Below, one piece after another: positions 24,194 through 32,570 of a DNA stretch of 32,570 nt. The DNA is from an uncultured Veillonella sp. GTDB lineage: Bacteria; Bacillota; Negativicutes; Veillonellales; Veillonellaceae. The notes under the pieces were generated by a model. It was not told the DNA's origin. It ran no database searches and saw only the letters and a program-made list of their open reading frames with translations. The position numbers were made by a program, and so were the translations under genes. Every line of letters starts with the position of its first letter. The first letter of the stretch is position 1. Where the stretch lies: positions 1 through 32,570 of the forward strand of contig CAKPXN010000016.1 in the NCBI GenBank assembly GCA_934202095.1, given 5' to 3'.

Positions 24194-24222
24194 TTGATTA
24201 TATACCTATAAAGAGGTATGAT
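24194..24222 (+). promoter_or_regulatory. Promoter of the atp operon with overlapping inverted repeat
   Basis: TTGATT (24194-24199), a 17-base spacer and TATGAT (24217-24222), about 70 bases before atpB. The inverted repeat ATACCT-N6-AGGTAT (24202-24219) fills the spacer and enters the -10 box, a place where a repressor would block RNA polymerase. The 24064-24193 stretch before it holds only a weak AAATGC/GCATTT hairpin followed by TTT (about 24139-24158), which could end the atpZ-atpI transcript. Confidence 0.65.
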
Positions 24223-24291
24223 AATACATAGATATATATTATATGGATATATATAAAATTTATATTGCTACGTGAGAAAGGGGTTGAGTCT

Positions 24292-25213
<922 letters not shown>

Positions 25214-25231
25214 TAGCGAGGAGGAACGACC

Positions 25232-25729
25232 TTGGTAGATTTAACGCTAGGGACAATTCTTGCTCAGATGCTAAACTTTTTTATATTAGTTTGGATTTTG
25301 GCCCGTTTTGCATACAAACCATTGGTTTCCATGATGCAAGAGCGTAAAGAACGCATTGCTAAAGATTTAGCAGATGCTCAAGCTGCTCGAAATGAAGCGG
25401 AACAATTCAAAGCTGACTACGCTGCGCAAATAGCGAATGCACGTCAAGAGGCTCAACAAATCGTTGAAAAGGCAGTGCAACAAGCAGAAGCGACTACACG
25501 TGAACAATTGGCAGCAGCTCGTGAACAAATCGAACGTGAAAAAGAACGAGCTCGTCAAGATATCGTAAACGAACGTGATCGTGCTATGAATAATTTGCGT
25601 AACGAAGTTATTTCCTTATCTGTTGCAATGGCGACTAAGGTTGTGGCAAAAGATATGGACAGCGAAACTAATACAAAATTAATTGAAGACGCTATTGCGA
25701 AACTTGATAGTAAAACGATAGGGTTGTGA
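25232..25729 (+). CDS. atpF: F1Fo ATP synthase subunit b
   Basis: A 165-aa peripheral-stalk subunit. Starts at TTG 25232, with AGGAGG (25219-25224) 7 bases upstream and no better ATG. Residues about 5-27 form one hydrophobic helix (LAQMLNFFILVWILARFAYKPL); the rest is a long, charged, Ala/Glu/Gln/Arg-rich helix that dimerises as a coiled coil and binds the delta subunit at its C-terminus. Length is normal. It is followed by atpH after 4 bases. Confidence 0.94.
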   Translation: MVDLTLGTILAQMLNFFILVWILARFAYKPLVSMMQERKERIAKDLADAQAARNEAEQFKADYAAQIANARQEAQQIVEKAVQQAEATTREQLAAAREQIEREKERARQDIVNERDRAMNNLRNEVISLSVAMATKVVAKDMDSETNTKLIEDAIAKLDSKTIGL

Positions 25730-25733
25730 TATT

Positions 25734-26291
25734 ATGAGCACAGAAATTGTAGCAGATAAATACAGTTCAGCTATGTTAGAGCTAGCTCAAGAACAAGGTA
25801 ATTTAGTAACTACAGAAGAAAATCTTTTATATGTGGCCTCTGTTCTTAATGAACAACCAGAATTGGTAGGGTTTATTAATAATCCTATAGTGGAAGCAGA
25901 TGCAAAGATTTCTCTACTTGGAAAGGTCTTTGGTGCTGCTGTAGAAAAGACAGTACTTCATTTCATGTATGTCATGGTTAAACGTGGCAGATATCGGTAT
26001 TTGCAAGATACAATTAGAGCTTTCATAAAAAAATCTCGCGAAGCACGCGGCATTTTGGAAGCTGTTGTAACTGTAGCAGAACCATTAACTGATACATTGC
26101 GTGATGATGTACAAGCTAAATTACAAGCGATGACCGGCAAGGATGTTATTATATCGGTGCGTCAAGACCCTAGAATCATGGGTGGTATTATCATTCAAAT
26201 CGGTGATAAACGCATTGATGGATCGATTGCACGTCGCTTAGACGAATTGAAAAAAACGTTAGTACGAACTGACTCTATTAGATTGGGGTGA
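25734..26291 (+). CDS. atpH: F1Fo ATP synthase subunit delta
   Basis: A 185-aa stalk subunit that ties F1 to subunit b. The N-terminal helical domain begins [17 protein letters not shown]; the C-terminal region contains the conserved [25 protein letters not shown] (quoted: [16 protein letters not shown]), diagnostic of delta/OSCP. ATG 25734 is 4 bases after atpF, with a modest AGGGTTGTGA site. Length is typical. Confidence 0.94.
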   Translation: MSTEIVADKYSSAMLELAQEQGNLVTTEENLLYVASVLNEQPELVGFINNPIVEADAKISLLGKVFGAAVEKTVLHFMYVMVKRGRYRYLQDTIRAFIKKSREARGILEAVVTVAEPLTDTLRDDVQAKLQAMTGKDVIISVRQDPRIMGGIIIQIGDKRIDGSIARRLDELKKTLVRTDSIRLG

Positions 26292-26301
26292 ATGGGTATA
26301 T

Positions 26302-27840
26302 ATGAAAATGAAGCCTGAAGAAATCACTGCTATAATCAAACAGCAGATTCAGGACTATGATGTTGACCTTAATGTCGATGACGTGGGTACTGTCCTCGAC
26401 GTAGGGGATGGCATCGCCCATATTTATGGTCTTGAAAGAGCCATGGCCGGTGAATTGTTAGAATTACCACACGGCGTATATGGCTTGGTTTTGAACTTAG
26501 AATTAGACAATGTTGGTGCCGTACTACTTGGTGACGACTTCTTGATTAAAGAAGGCGATGAAGTACGCCGTACCGGCAAAATCATGGACGTACCAGTAGG
26601 GGATGCCCTTATTGGTCGCGTAGTTAATCCGTTGGGTCAACCTATCGATGGCAAGGGTGCTATTCAAGCGACAGAACGTCGTCCTGTAGAACATCCAGCA
26701 CCTGGTATTGCGGATCGTCAATCTGTAAACGAACCTTTGCAAACCGGTTTGAAAGCTATCGATGCGATGGTACCAATTGGTCGTGGTCAACGTGAGCTTA
26801 TCATTGGTGACCGTGGTACAGGTAAAACTGCAATTGCTCTTGATACAATTATCAACCAAAAAGGTAAAGATGTAATTTGTATCTATGTAGCGATTGGTCA
26901 AAAAGAATCTACCGTAGCTCGTGTAGTACAAAAATTAGAAGAAACAGGCGCGTTGGATTACACAATCGTCGTTTCTGCGAGTGCTTCTACAGGCGCTCCA
27001 CTTCAATACATTGCTCCCTATGCAGGTGTTGCAATGGGCGAATACTTCATGTACAAAGGAAAACATGTACTCTGCGTATATGATGATTTAACAAAACAAG
27101 CGGCTGCATACCGCGCTATGTCTCTATTATTACGCCGTCCACCAGGGCGTGAAGCGTATCCAGGGGACGTATTCTACTTACATAGCCGTCTATTGGAACG
27201 GGCTGCTAAACTTTCACCAGAACTTGGTGGCGGCTCTATTACAGCGTTGCCAATCATTGAAACGCAAGCTGGTGACGTATCTGCTTATATCCCAACAAAC
27301 GTAATTTCCATTACTGATGGTCAAATTTTCTTGGGCACAGATATGTTCTACTCCGGTATTCGTCCTGCTGTTGACGTAGGTTTGTCCGTATCTCGTGTAG
27401 GTGGTAGTGCGCAAACTAAAGCGATGAAACAAGTAGCTGGTCAATTGCGTTTGGACCTTGCCCAATATCGTGAATTAGCAGCATTTGCTCAGTTCGGTTC
27501 CGATCTTGATGCAGCTACAAAAGCACAATTAGACCGTGGTGAACGATTGACTGAAATGTTGAAACAAGGTCAATATGAGCCAATGAGTGTAGCCGAAATG
27601 GTTATTAACCTATATGCTGGTACTAAGGGATACTTAGCTAGCATTCAAGTAGCTGATGTATTGGCTTTTGAAGCGGAATTGTTACGCTTTGTTCGTGCAA
27701 ATTATCCTGAAATTATCAGCAATATTGAAAGCACAAATAAACTTGATGAAGCCACAGAAAACTTGTTGAAACAAGCTATTCCTGAATGTGTAGAAGCCTT
27801 TGGTGCTACACATACATTAGTTTCCCGTAAGGAGGCGTAA
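26302..27840 (+). CDS. atpA: F1 ATP synthase subunit alpha
   Basis: A 512-aa non-catalytic nucleotide-binding F1 subunit. Walker A is GDRGTGKT at residues 169-176, [29 protein letters not shown] (quoted in part) contains the conserved PGREAYPGD, and [10 protein letters not shown] is the alpha-subunit signature near residue 365. The N-terminus [16 protein letters not shown] is normal for the family. A GGGGTG site precedes ATG 26302; an in-frame ATG two codons later is an alternative. Length matches E. coli alpha (513 aa). Codon use here is strongly biased to CGT for arginine, in contrast with the helicase gene. Confidence 0.97.
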   Translation: MKMKPEEITAIIKQQIQDYDVDLNVDDVGTVLDVGDGIAHIYGLERAMAGELLELPHGVYGLVLNLELDNVGAVLLGDDFLIKEGDEVRRTGKIMDVPVGDALIGRVVNPLGQPIDGKGAIQATERRPVEHPAPGIADRQSVNEPLQTGLKAIDAMVPIGRGQRELIIGDRGTGKTAIALDTIINQKGKDVICIYVAIGQKESTVARVVQKLEETGALDYTIVVSASASTGAPLQYIAPYAGVAMGEYFMYKGKHVLCVYDDLTKQAAAYRAMSLLLRRPPGREAYPGDVFYLHSRLLERAAKLSPELGGGSITALPIIETQAGDVSAYIPTNVISITDGQIFLGTDMFYSGIRPAVDVGLSVSRVGGSAQTKAMKQVAGQLRLDLAQYRELAAFAQFGSDLDAATKAQLDRGERLTEMLKQGQYEPMSVAEMVINLYAGTKGYLASIQVADVLAFEAELLRFVRANYPEIISNIESTNKLDEATENLLKQAIPECVEAFGATHTLVSRKEA

Positions 27841-27843
27841 TGT

Positions 27844-28698
27844 ATGGCTAGTGCACAAGATTTGCGAAAGCGTATAAAGAGTGTTACCAATACGCAACAA
27901 ATAACAAAAGCGATGAAGATGGTAGCTTCTGCTCGTCTTCGTAGGGCTCAAGCAAAAGCTGATGCAACGCGGCCATACGCAGAAAAAATAGGGCAAATCT
28001 TGCGTCATATCTCCACTAGTGATTTACGAGATTATGTAAGTCCTCTACTTGAAAGTAGACCTGTAAAACGCACTTGTTATATCGTTATCGGTGCTGATAA
28101 GGGCCTTGCAGGGGCGTATTCGTCTAATGTATTAAAATTGGCAGTAGAACAAATTGGTCATAAAACACCTGATGAATATTGCCTTATTACAACTGGGCGT
28201 AAACCAAAGGATAGTTTAAAATCTCGTAACTATCATATCGATCAATCGTACAGTGGTTTTTCCGATAAACCGAGTTACGAACATGCGCGACGTATTATGG
28301 ATCATGCACTTTCATTATATGAACGTCATGAAGTTGATGAAGTTATCATGATTTATACGCGCTTTGTAAATTCTATGACGCAAATTGCACAGGCAGAGTG
28401 CATTCTACCGTTAGAGCAACCAGATGATGAAGTAAAGGGTGAAGAGTATGAATTTATGCCAGACCCTGCAGCTGTTCTGGATGCATTATTACCAAAATAT
28501 TTAGAAATTACTGTATATAATGGATTATTACAAGCAGCGGCTAGTGAATTAGGTGCTCGTATGACAGCTATGACATCCGCCACAGATAATGCAGGGGAAC
28601 TCATCAGTTCCTTGGGGCTTGAATATAATAAATTACGTCAATCCAGTATTACTAATGAAATTTCTGAAATTGTTGGCGGTGCCAATGCCTTGCAATAG
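27844..28698 (+). CDS. atpG: F1 ATP synthase subunit gamma
   Basis: A 284-aa central-stalk subunit that rotates within the alpha3beta3 ring. The N-terminal helix LRKRIKSVTNTQQITKAMKMVASARLRRAQ (quoted: NTQQITKAMKMVAS) and the C-terminal MTSATDNAGELISSLGLEYNKLRQ region (quoted: NAGELISSL, YNKLRQ) form the coiled-coil shaft. ADKGLAGAYSSNV is the conserved middle motif. ATG 27844 starts 3 bases past the atpA stop, with GGAGG about 9 bases upstream, inside atpA. Length is normal. Confidence 0.96.
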   Translation: MASAQDLRKRIKSVTNTQQITKAMKMVASARLRRAQAKADATRPYAEKIGQILRHISTSDLRDYVSPLLESRPVKRTCYIVIGADKGLAGAYSSNVLKLAVEQIGHKTPDEYCLITTGRKPKDSLKSRNYHIDQSYSGFSDKPSYEHARRIMDHALSLYERHEVDEVIMIYTRFVNSMTQIAQAECILPLEQPDDEVKGEEYEFMPDPAAVLDALLPKYLEITVYNGLLQAAASELGARMTAMTSATDNAGELISSLGLEYNKLRQSSITNEISEIVGGANALQ

Positions 28699-30141
<1,443 letters not shown>

Positions 30142-30144
30142 TCC

Positions 30145-30552
30145 ATGGCGGAACCTATGACCCTAACGATAATAACACCTGATGCGATTGTATATGATGA
30201 TAAGGCTGACTTTTTCGTAGGCCGTGCTATCGATGGCGAATTTGGTGTATTGCCTAATCATGCACCTATGATTATTGCCCTCGATATGGCTCCATTACGT
30301 GTCGATAATCCTGATGGACAACGGCATACATTTGCGGTTTTCGGAGGCTTTGTTGAAATTGAACACAATAAGGTGAGCATTGTAACACCTAATTGTGAAA
30401 GCCCAGAAGCCATCGATATCGATCGTGCAACACGAGCAAAGGAACGCGCTGAAGGCCGTTTGTCTAACCCTACACCTGATATAGATGTAGAGCGTGCTGA
30501 ACTTGCTTTGGCTCGTGCGTTACTTCGTTTGAAGGTAACACAACGTATATAG
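30145..30552 (+). CDS. atpC: F1 ATP synthase subunit epsilon
   Basis: A 135-aa central-stalk subunit that couples and can inhibit rotation. The beta-sandwich N-domain contains LTIITPDAIVYDDKADFF and GEFGVLPNHAPMI, the family hallmark, and the C-terminal helical pair (ERAEGRLSN..., ERAELALARALLRLKV) is complete, so the inhibitory form is possible. ATG 30145 is 3 bases after atpD, with GGGGGAATA upstream. It is the last gene of the operon, followed by two hairpins. Confidence 0.95.
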   Translation: MAEPMTLTIITPDAIVYDDKADFFVGRAIDGEFGVLPNHAPMIIALDMAPLRVDNPDGQRHTFAVFGGFVEIEHNKVSIVTPNCESPEAIDIDRATRAKERAEGRLSNPTPDIDVERAELALARALLRLKVTQRI

Positions 30553-30575
30553 TTATAAATTGATATAGCTATAAT

Positions 30576-30608
30576 AAATGAGGAGTACTACTATAGTACT
30601 CCTCATTT
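30576..30608 (+). terminator. atp operon terminator
   Basis: AAATGAGGAGTACTA (30576-30590) and TAGTACTCCTCATTT (30594-30608) form a perfect 15-bp stem with a 3-base loop, 24 bases after atpC. Confidence 0.85.
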
Positions 30609-30621
30609 GCATATGTGCGTA

Positions 30622-30654
30622 AAAAGGGTGTCATCCCATAGGTGACACCCTTTT
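30622..30654. terminator. Second, bidirectional terminator
   Basis: AAAAGGGTGTCA (30622-30633) and TGACACCCTTTT (30643-30654) form a 12-bp stem with a 9-base loop, flanked by A- and T-runs. It serves the minus-strand gene ending at 30674 and backs up the atp terminator. Confidence 0.85.
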
Positions 30655-30673
30655 GTTGTATATGTGGTTCAGA

Positions 30674-31525
30674 TTATAATACGCTAACACCCTTTAAAGA
30701 GTAAGCTGTATTTTTTGGTTGTTCTACTTGGAATTCATAGTCCGGAACAACAGGCATTTCCGCATTGATACCAGGAGCTTGGTAACGATCACGGTCGGTT
30801 GGAACACGTTTGTATGGTAATTGTTCCAGTAAATCTTTGATGACCTTATTCCAAACAGATTTGTGTGTGGGCATTGTCAAGGTATCATCGATTTGATTGA
30901 AACCACTACGGATTGTGTGAACAACACCTTCATTAGTATCATAGAAATAAATCATAGCGGATATTTTCGCTTGAATATGAATATCGTCGCTATCATCATG
31001 ATAATATTGGCTAAGATAGGACGTTGGAAGTTGTACATATATATCTTGCATTGGTACAGGCATGATTACGATTTCAGAATGTTGCGTTGCTGCTACTTCT
31101 GCTAAATCTACGGCTGTAATTTGTGCTAGAGGTGTATTTGTGCTTACCACTGTGGTGTCGTAATATGGATAGCGTAAAACATTTGCTACTGAATCGGATA
31201 AATATTTACCAAATGCCGCTGTATTTTCATTGCGTAATGTTGTTGGCACTACTAATGTCACCTTGCGGGAAGGAAAATTATCTAAATGACCATCATAATT
31301 AGCTTTGCCCACAGTGGAAGGTGTATTAGACGTGGTTGACGTAATTTGAATCGGCGACGTTTTTATGGTGCCAGGATCTGGAATGATCTTTACTGGCGCA
31401 ATAGGAATAGAACGGGCTTTTGTGGTTTGAGCATCTACACTTGCTGCATTAGCGATTGTGAAAGTAGAAACAAATGCTAAGGCGAGGCAAAAACTGATGC
31501 GCATGGTTGCTTCTCTTAAGTTCAT
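30674..31525 (-). CDS. Secreted protein of unknown function
   Basis: A 283-aa protein I do not recognise. ATG 31525 has AAGGAG 8 bases upstream. An in-frame ATG at residue 8 would give a shorter signal peptide but has a poor ribosome site. The start is basic (MNLREATMR), followed by a hydrophobic core SFCLALAFVSTFTI and a likely signal-peptidase site after ANA (about residue 27). Residues about 28-75 are Pro/Thr/Ser-rich. The middle, NFPSRKVTLVVPTTLRNENTAAFGKYLSDSVAN (quoted: VTLVVPTTLRNENTAAFGK) followed by mixed strands and helices, looks like a compact folded domain. It sits alone between the atp operon and the tRNA cluster, with its own promoter. Confidence 0.75.
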   Translation of the reverse strand: MNLREATMRISFCLALAFVSTFTIANAASVDAQTTKARSIPIAPVKIIPDPGTIKTSPIQITSTTSNTPSTVGKANYDGHLDNFPSRKVTLVVPTTLRNENTAAFGKYLSDSVANVLRYPYYDTTVVSTNTPLAQITAVDLAEVAATQHSEIVIMPVPMQDIYVQLPTSYLSQYYHDDSDDIHIQAKISAMIYFYDTNEGVVHTIRSGFNQIDDTLTMPTHKSVWNKVIKDLLEQLPYKRVPTDRDRYQAPGINAEMPVVPDYEFQVEQPKNTAYSLKGVSVL

Positions 31526-31569
31526 GTTCGACTCTCCTTGATATAAATATATTCAAAACTATATCTAAC

Positions 31570-31578
31570 AGTATACCA
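31570..31578 (-). promoter_or_regulatory. Extended -10 promoter of the secreted-protein gene
   Basis: On the minus strand TGG-TATACT forms an extended -10 element about 45 bases before the start at 31525, just downstream of the tRNA terminator. Confidence 0.5.
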
Positions 31579-31588
31579 TAGTTGCAAT

Positions 31589-31619
31589 AAAAAAGAAGCA
31601 AGCCTCAGCTTGCTTCTTA
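31589..31619 (-). terminator. Terminator of the tRNA cluster
   Basis: On the minus strand GAAGCAAGC-TGAG-GCTTGCTTC is a perfect 9-bp stem followed by TTTTTTATTG, directly after the tRNA-Val CCA end. Confidence 0.9.
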
Positions 31620-31622
31620 CTG

Positions 31623-31698
<76 letters not shown>

Positions 31699-31701
31699 AT
31701 G

Positions 31702-31776
31702 TGGTGACCCGTCCGGGAATCGAACCCGGGATACCGCCGTGAAAGGGCGGTGTCTTAACCGCTTGACCAACGGGCC
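31702..31776 (-). tRNA. tRNA-Glu (anticodon TTC)
   Basis: On the minus strand the acceptor GGCCCGT pairs with ACGGGTC (one G-U pair), followed by A73 and an encoded CCA (31702-31704). The anticodon loop is CTTTCAC with TTC, and GGTTCGATTCC is in the T arm. Middle gene of the cluster, separated by only a few bases from its neighbours. Confidence 0.95.
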
Positions 31777-31781
31777 AATAT

Positions 31782-31857
31782 TGGCTCCCCGAGTAGGACT
31801 CGAACCTACGACCGATCGGTTAACAGCCGATTGCTCTACCAACTGAGCTATCGAGGA
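31782..31857 (-). tRNA. tRNA-Asn (anticodon GTT)
   Basis: On the minus strand the acceptor TCCTCGA pairs with TCGGGGA (one G-U pair), followed by G73 and an encoded CCA (31782-31784). The anticodon loop is CTGTTAACC region with GTT, and GGTTCGAGTCC is in the T arm. First gene of the cluster, about 15 bases downstream of the promoter. Confidence 0.95.
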
Positions 31858-31871
31858 ATAATATAGTGATT

Positions 31872-31900
31872 ATTATAAAGGAACATATCGATAATAGCAA
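31872..31900 (-). promoter_or_regulatory. Promoter of the tRNA cluster
   Basis: On the minus strand TTGCTA, a 17-base spacer and a perfect TATAAT lie just upstream of tRNA-Asn. The three tRNAs and the terminator at 31589-31619 form one short transcription unit. Confidence 0.8.
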
Positions 31901-32290
31901 GAGGAAATGTTATAAAAAGTTAAAAATCTTTAGCATATGCTATAACTAAAATACATAATAAACGTAATAAGAGCAATAATAAAATAAATTGATAAGATGG
32001 TCATAAAAATCGATAATTATATATATTATCTATAAATGCAGTAAACAAGCACATTTATGAGTACTAATATGTATAATACATACAGTGAGTTAGTAAATAA
32101 ATTGTATTGAAGAAAATCGTTATACACACGCATAATTAAAATCTTTACACATAAAAATGATAGATAATCTCATTAAAAAATAAATTATATCACAAGCTTT
32201 GTAACTATAATGGTTGGAAACGAACCATATGCAATAGTCGCATGTGATATTTGTTACAGATACAAAGCGTTTTATAAGTATTTTATTGCA
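31901..32290. other. AT-rich intergenic region with no recognised gene
   Basis: No credible coding frame is seen. The only 71-codon open frame on the minus strand has an amino-acid composition unlike a protein and no ribosome site. GATAAT-N7-ATTATC at 32012-32030 resembles a Fur box in 15 of 19 positions, but base composition alone makes such a match likely. Confidence 0.5.
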
Positions 32291-32368
32291 TTTCATAGGG
32301 TTATGAAAGTGCATAAAATTGGTATAATTAATCAATGAAAATTATTATCAAATCGATAAATTTCATTG
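32291..32368 (+). promoter_or_regulatory. Upstream fumarase regulatory region: extended -10 and inverted repeats
   Basis: TTTCATA-GGGT-TATGAAA (32291-32308) is an inverted repeat with perfect 7-bp arms. TGG-TATAAT (32320-32328) is an extended -10, with TTATGA 16 bases before TATAAT. CAATGAAA (32333-32340) and TTTCATTG (32361-32368) are perfect inverted copies 20 bases apart, around the presumed start site. The shared TGAAA/TTTCA half-site in both repeats suggests one regulator binding twice. Confidence 0.45.
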
Positions 32369-32390
32369 AGAAAACTGTATAGGTAAAGCG

Positions 32391-32419
32391 TTGAAAGGCA
32401 TTGTGTAGTGTGCTAGTAT
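32391..32419 (+). promoter_or_regulatory. Proximal fumarase promoter
   Basis: TTGAAA (32391-32396), a 17-base spacer ending in TGC and TAGTAT (32414-32419), nearly 100 bases before the start codon. AGAGTTAAT occurs twice in the leader (32428-32436 and 32478-32486), a possible direct-repeat site. Confidence 0.55.
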
Positions 32420-32516
32420 GGAGTCATAGAGTTAATCTTAGCTTAACACTTTGAGAAAAAATGTATCTCATCGTATTAGAGTTAATATCTAATTATTTTC
32501 CTGAGGAGGGATTATC

Positions 32517-32570
32517 TTGCGCGAGATTCAAGTATCTGAAATCACAAAAACAGTCCGTCAAATGTGTATG
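32517..32570 (+). CDS. Fumarate hydratase class I, alpha subunit (5' end only)
   Basis: Only 18 codons are present, beginning at TTG 32517 with GAGGAGGG (32503-32510) 6 bases upstream. The residues after the initiator, REIQVSEITKTVRQMCM, match the start of the alpha subunit of two-subunit, iron-sulfur fumarate or tartrate hydratases, where R-E-I-x-V-x-x-I-T-x-x-V is usual. Such an enzyme interconverts fumarate and malate, a step in propionate-forming metabolism of lactate-using anaerobes. The beta subunit would be expected immediately downstream. The call depends on a short N-terminus. Confidence 0.7.
   Translation, partial: MREIQVSEITKTVRQMCM

Noticed and set aside
32012..32030. Fur-box-like GATAAT-N7-ATTATC
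   Set aside because: Fifteen of 19 consensus positions match, but the region is almost pure A/T and no gene starts within 480 bases downstream.
32120..32335. 71-codon open frame on the minus strand
   Set aside because: Composition rich in Cys, Asn, Ile, Tyr and Phe typical of random AT-rich DNA, no ribosome binding site, and it overlaps promoter-like sequence.

Overview
The window looks like chromosomal DNA of a low-GC, anaerobic member of the Negativicutes, most likely Veillonella. I infer this from the AT-rich codon use, strong AGGAGG-type ribosome binding sites with frequent TTG/GTG starts, the gene content (UPF0237/UPF0210 pair, complete F1Fo ATP synthase operon, NAD-type glutamate dehydrogenase, alanine/glycine symporter, QueC/QueT) and the general look of the proteins. 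No database search was possible, so the genus is an inference.

Layout, left to right. (1) 1-3543: tail of a peptide/nickel-type ABC transporter operon, with the 3' end of a family-5 binding protein, two short ATPases and a terminator, then a second, separately promoted lipoprotein binding protein with a 26-bp perfect palindrome at its promoter. (2) 3608-4540 (minus): a membrane-anchored coiled-coil protein resembling DUF3829. (3) 4799-8112: an AT-rich two-gene module, a 966-aa PLD nuclease-SF2 helicase-DUF3427 fusion followed at once by a MutT-like NUDIX hydrolase. This is the most system-like locus in the window and may be a defence or DNA-damage module. (4) 8203-10829: sulfurtransferase, small membrane protein, exonuclease III and QueC. 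(5) 10830-11313: a 484-bp non-coding stretch with a large GC-rich hairpin element of unknown identity and then a promoter, a preQ1-I-like aptamer and a terminator leading into queT. (6) 11889-16551 (minus): glutamate dehydrogenase, Na+/alanine symporter, and the ispE-GntR pair, which is translationally coupled. (7) 16747-23494: YitT-family protein and phosphoglucomutase, the ACT/UPF0210 pair, then the envelope-glycan genes tagO/wecA and mnaA/wecB. (8) 23496-30552: atpZ-atpI-atpB-E-F-H-A-G-D-C in canonical order, with a well-formed promoter before atpB and a strong terminator after atpC. (9) 30674-31857 (minus): a secreted protein of unknown function and a tRNA-Asn/Glu/Val cluster with its own promoter and terminator. 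(10) 31858-32570: a long AT-rich regulatory region with tandem candidate promoters and inverted repeats, leading to the first 18 codons of a class I fumarate hydratase alpha subunit.

How the parts fit. The housekeeping genes are ordinary: ATP synthesis, isoprenoid precursors, envelope glycan precursors, queuosine and amino-acid catabolism. The parts that merit attention are the helicase/NUDIX pair, the non-coding structured region between queC and queT, and several perfect palindromes placed at promoters. Several ORF starts were moved downstream because a strong ribosome binding site sits just before an internal start codon; each such choice is explained in its entry.
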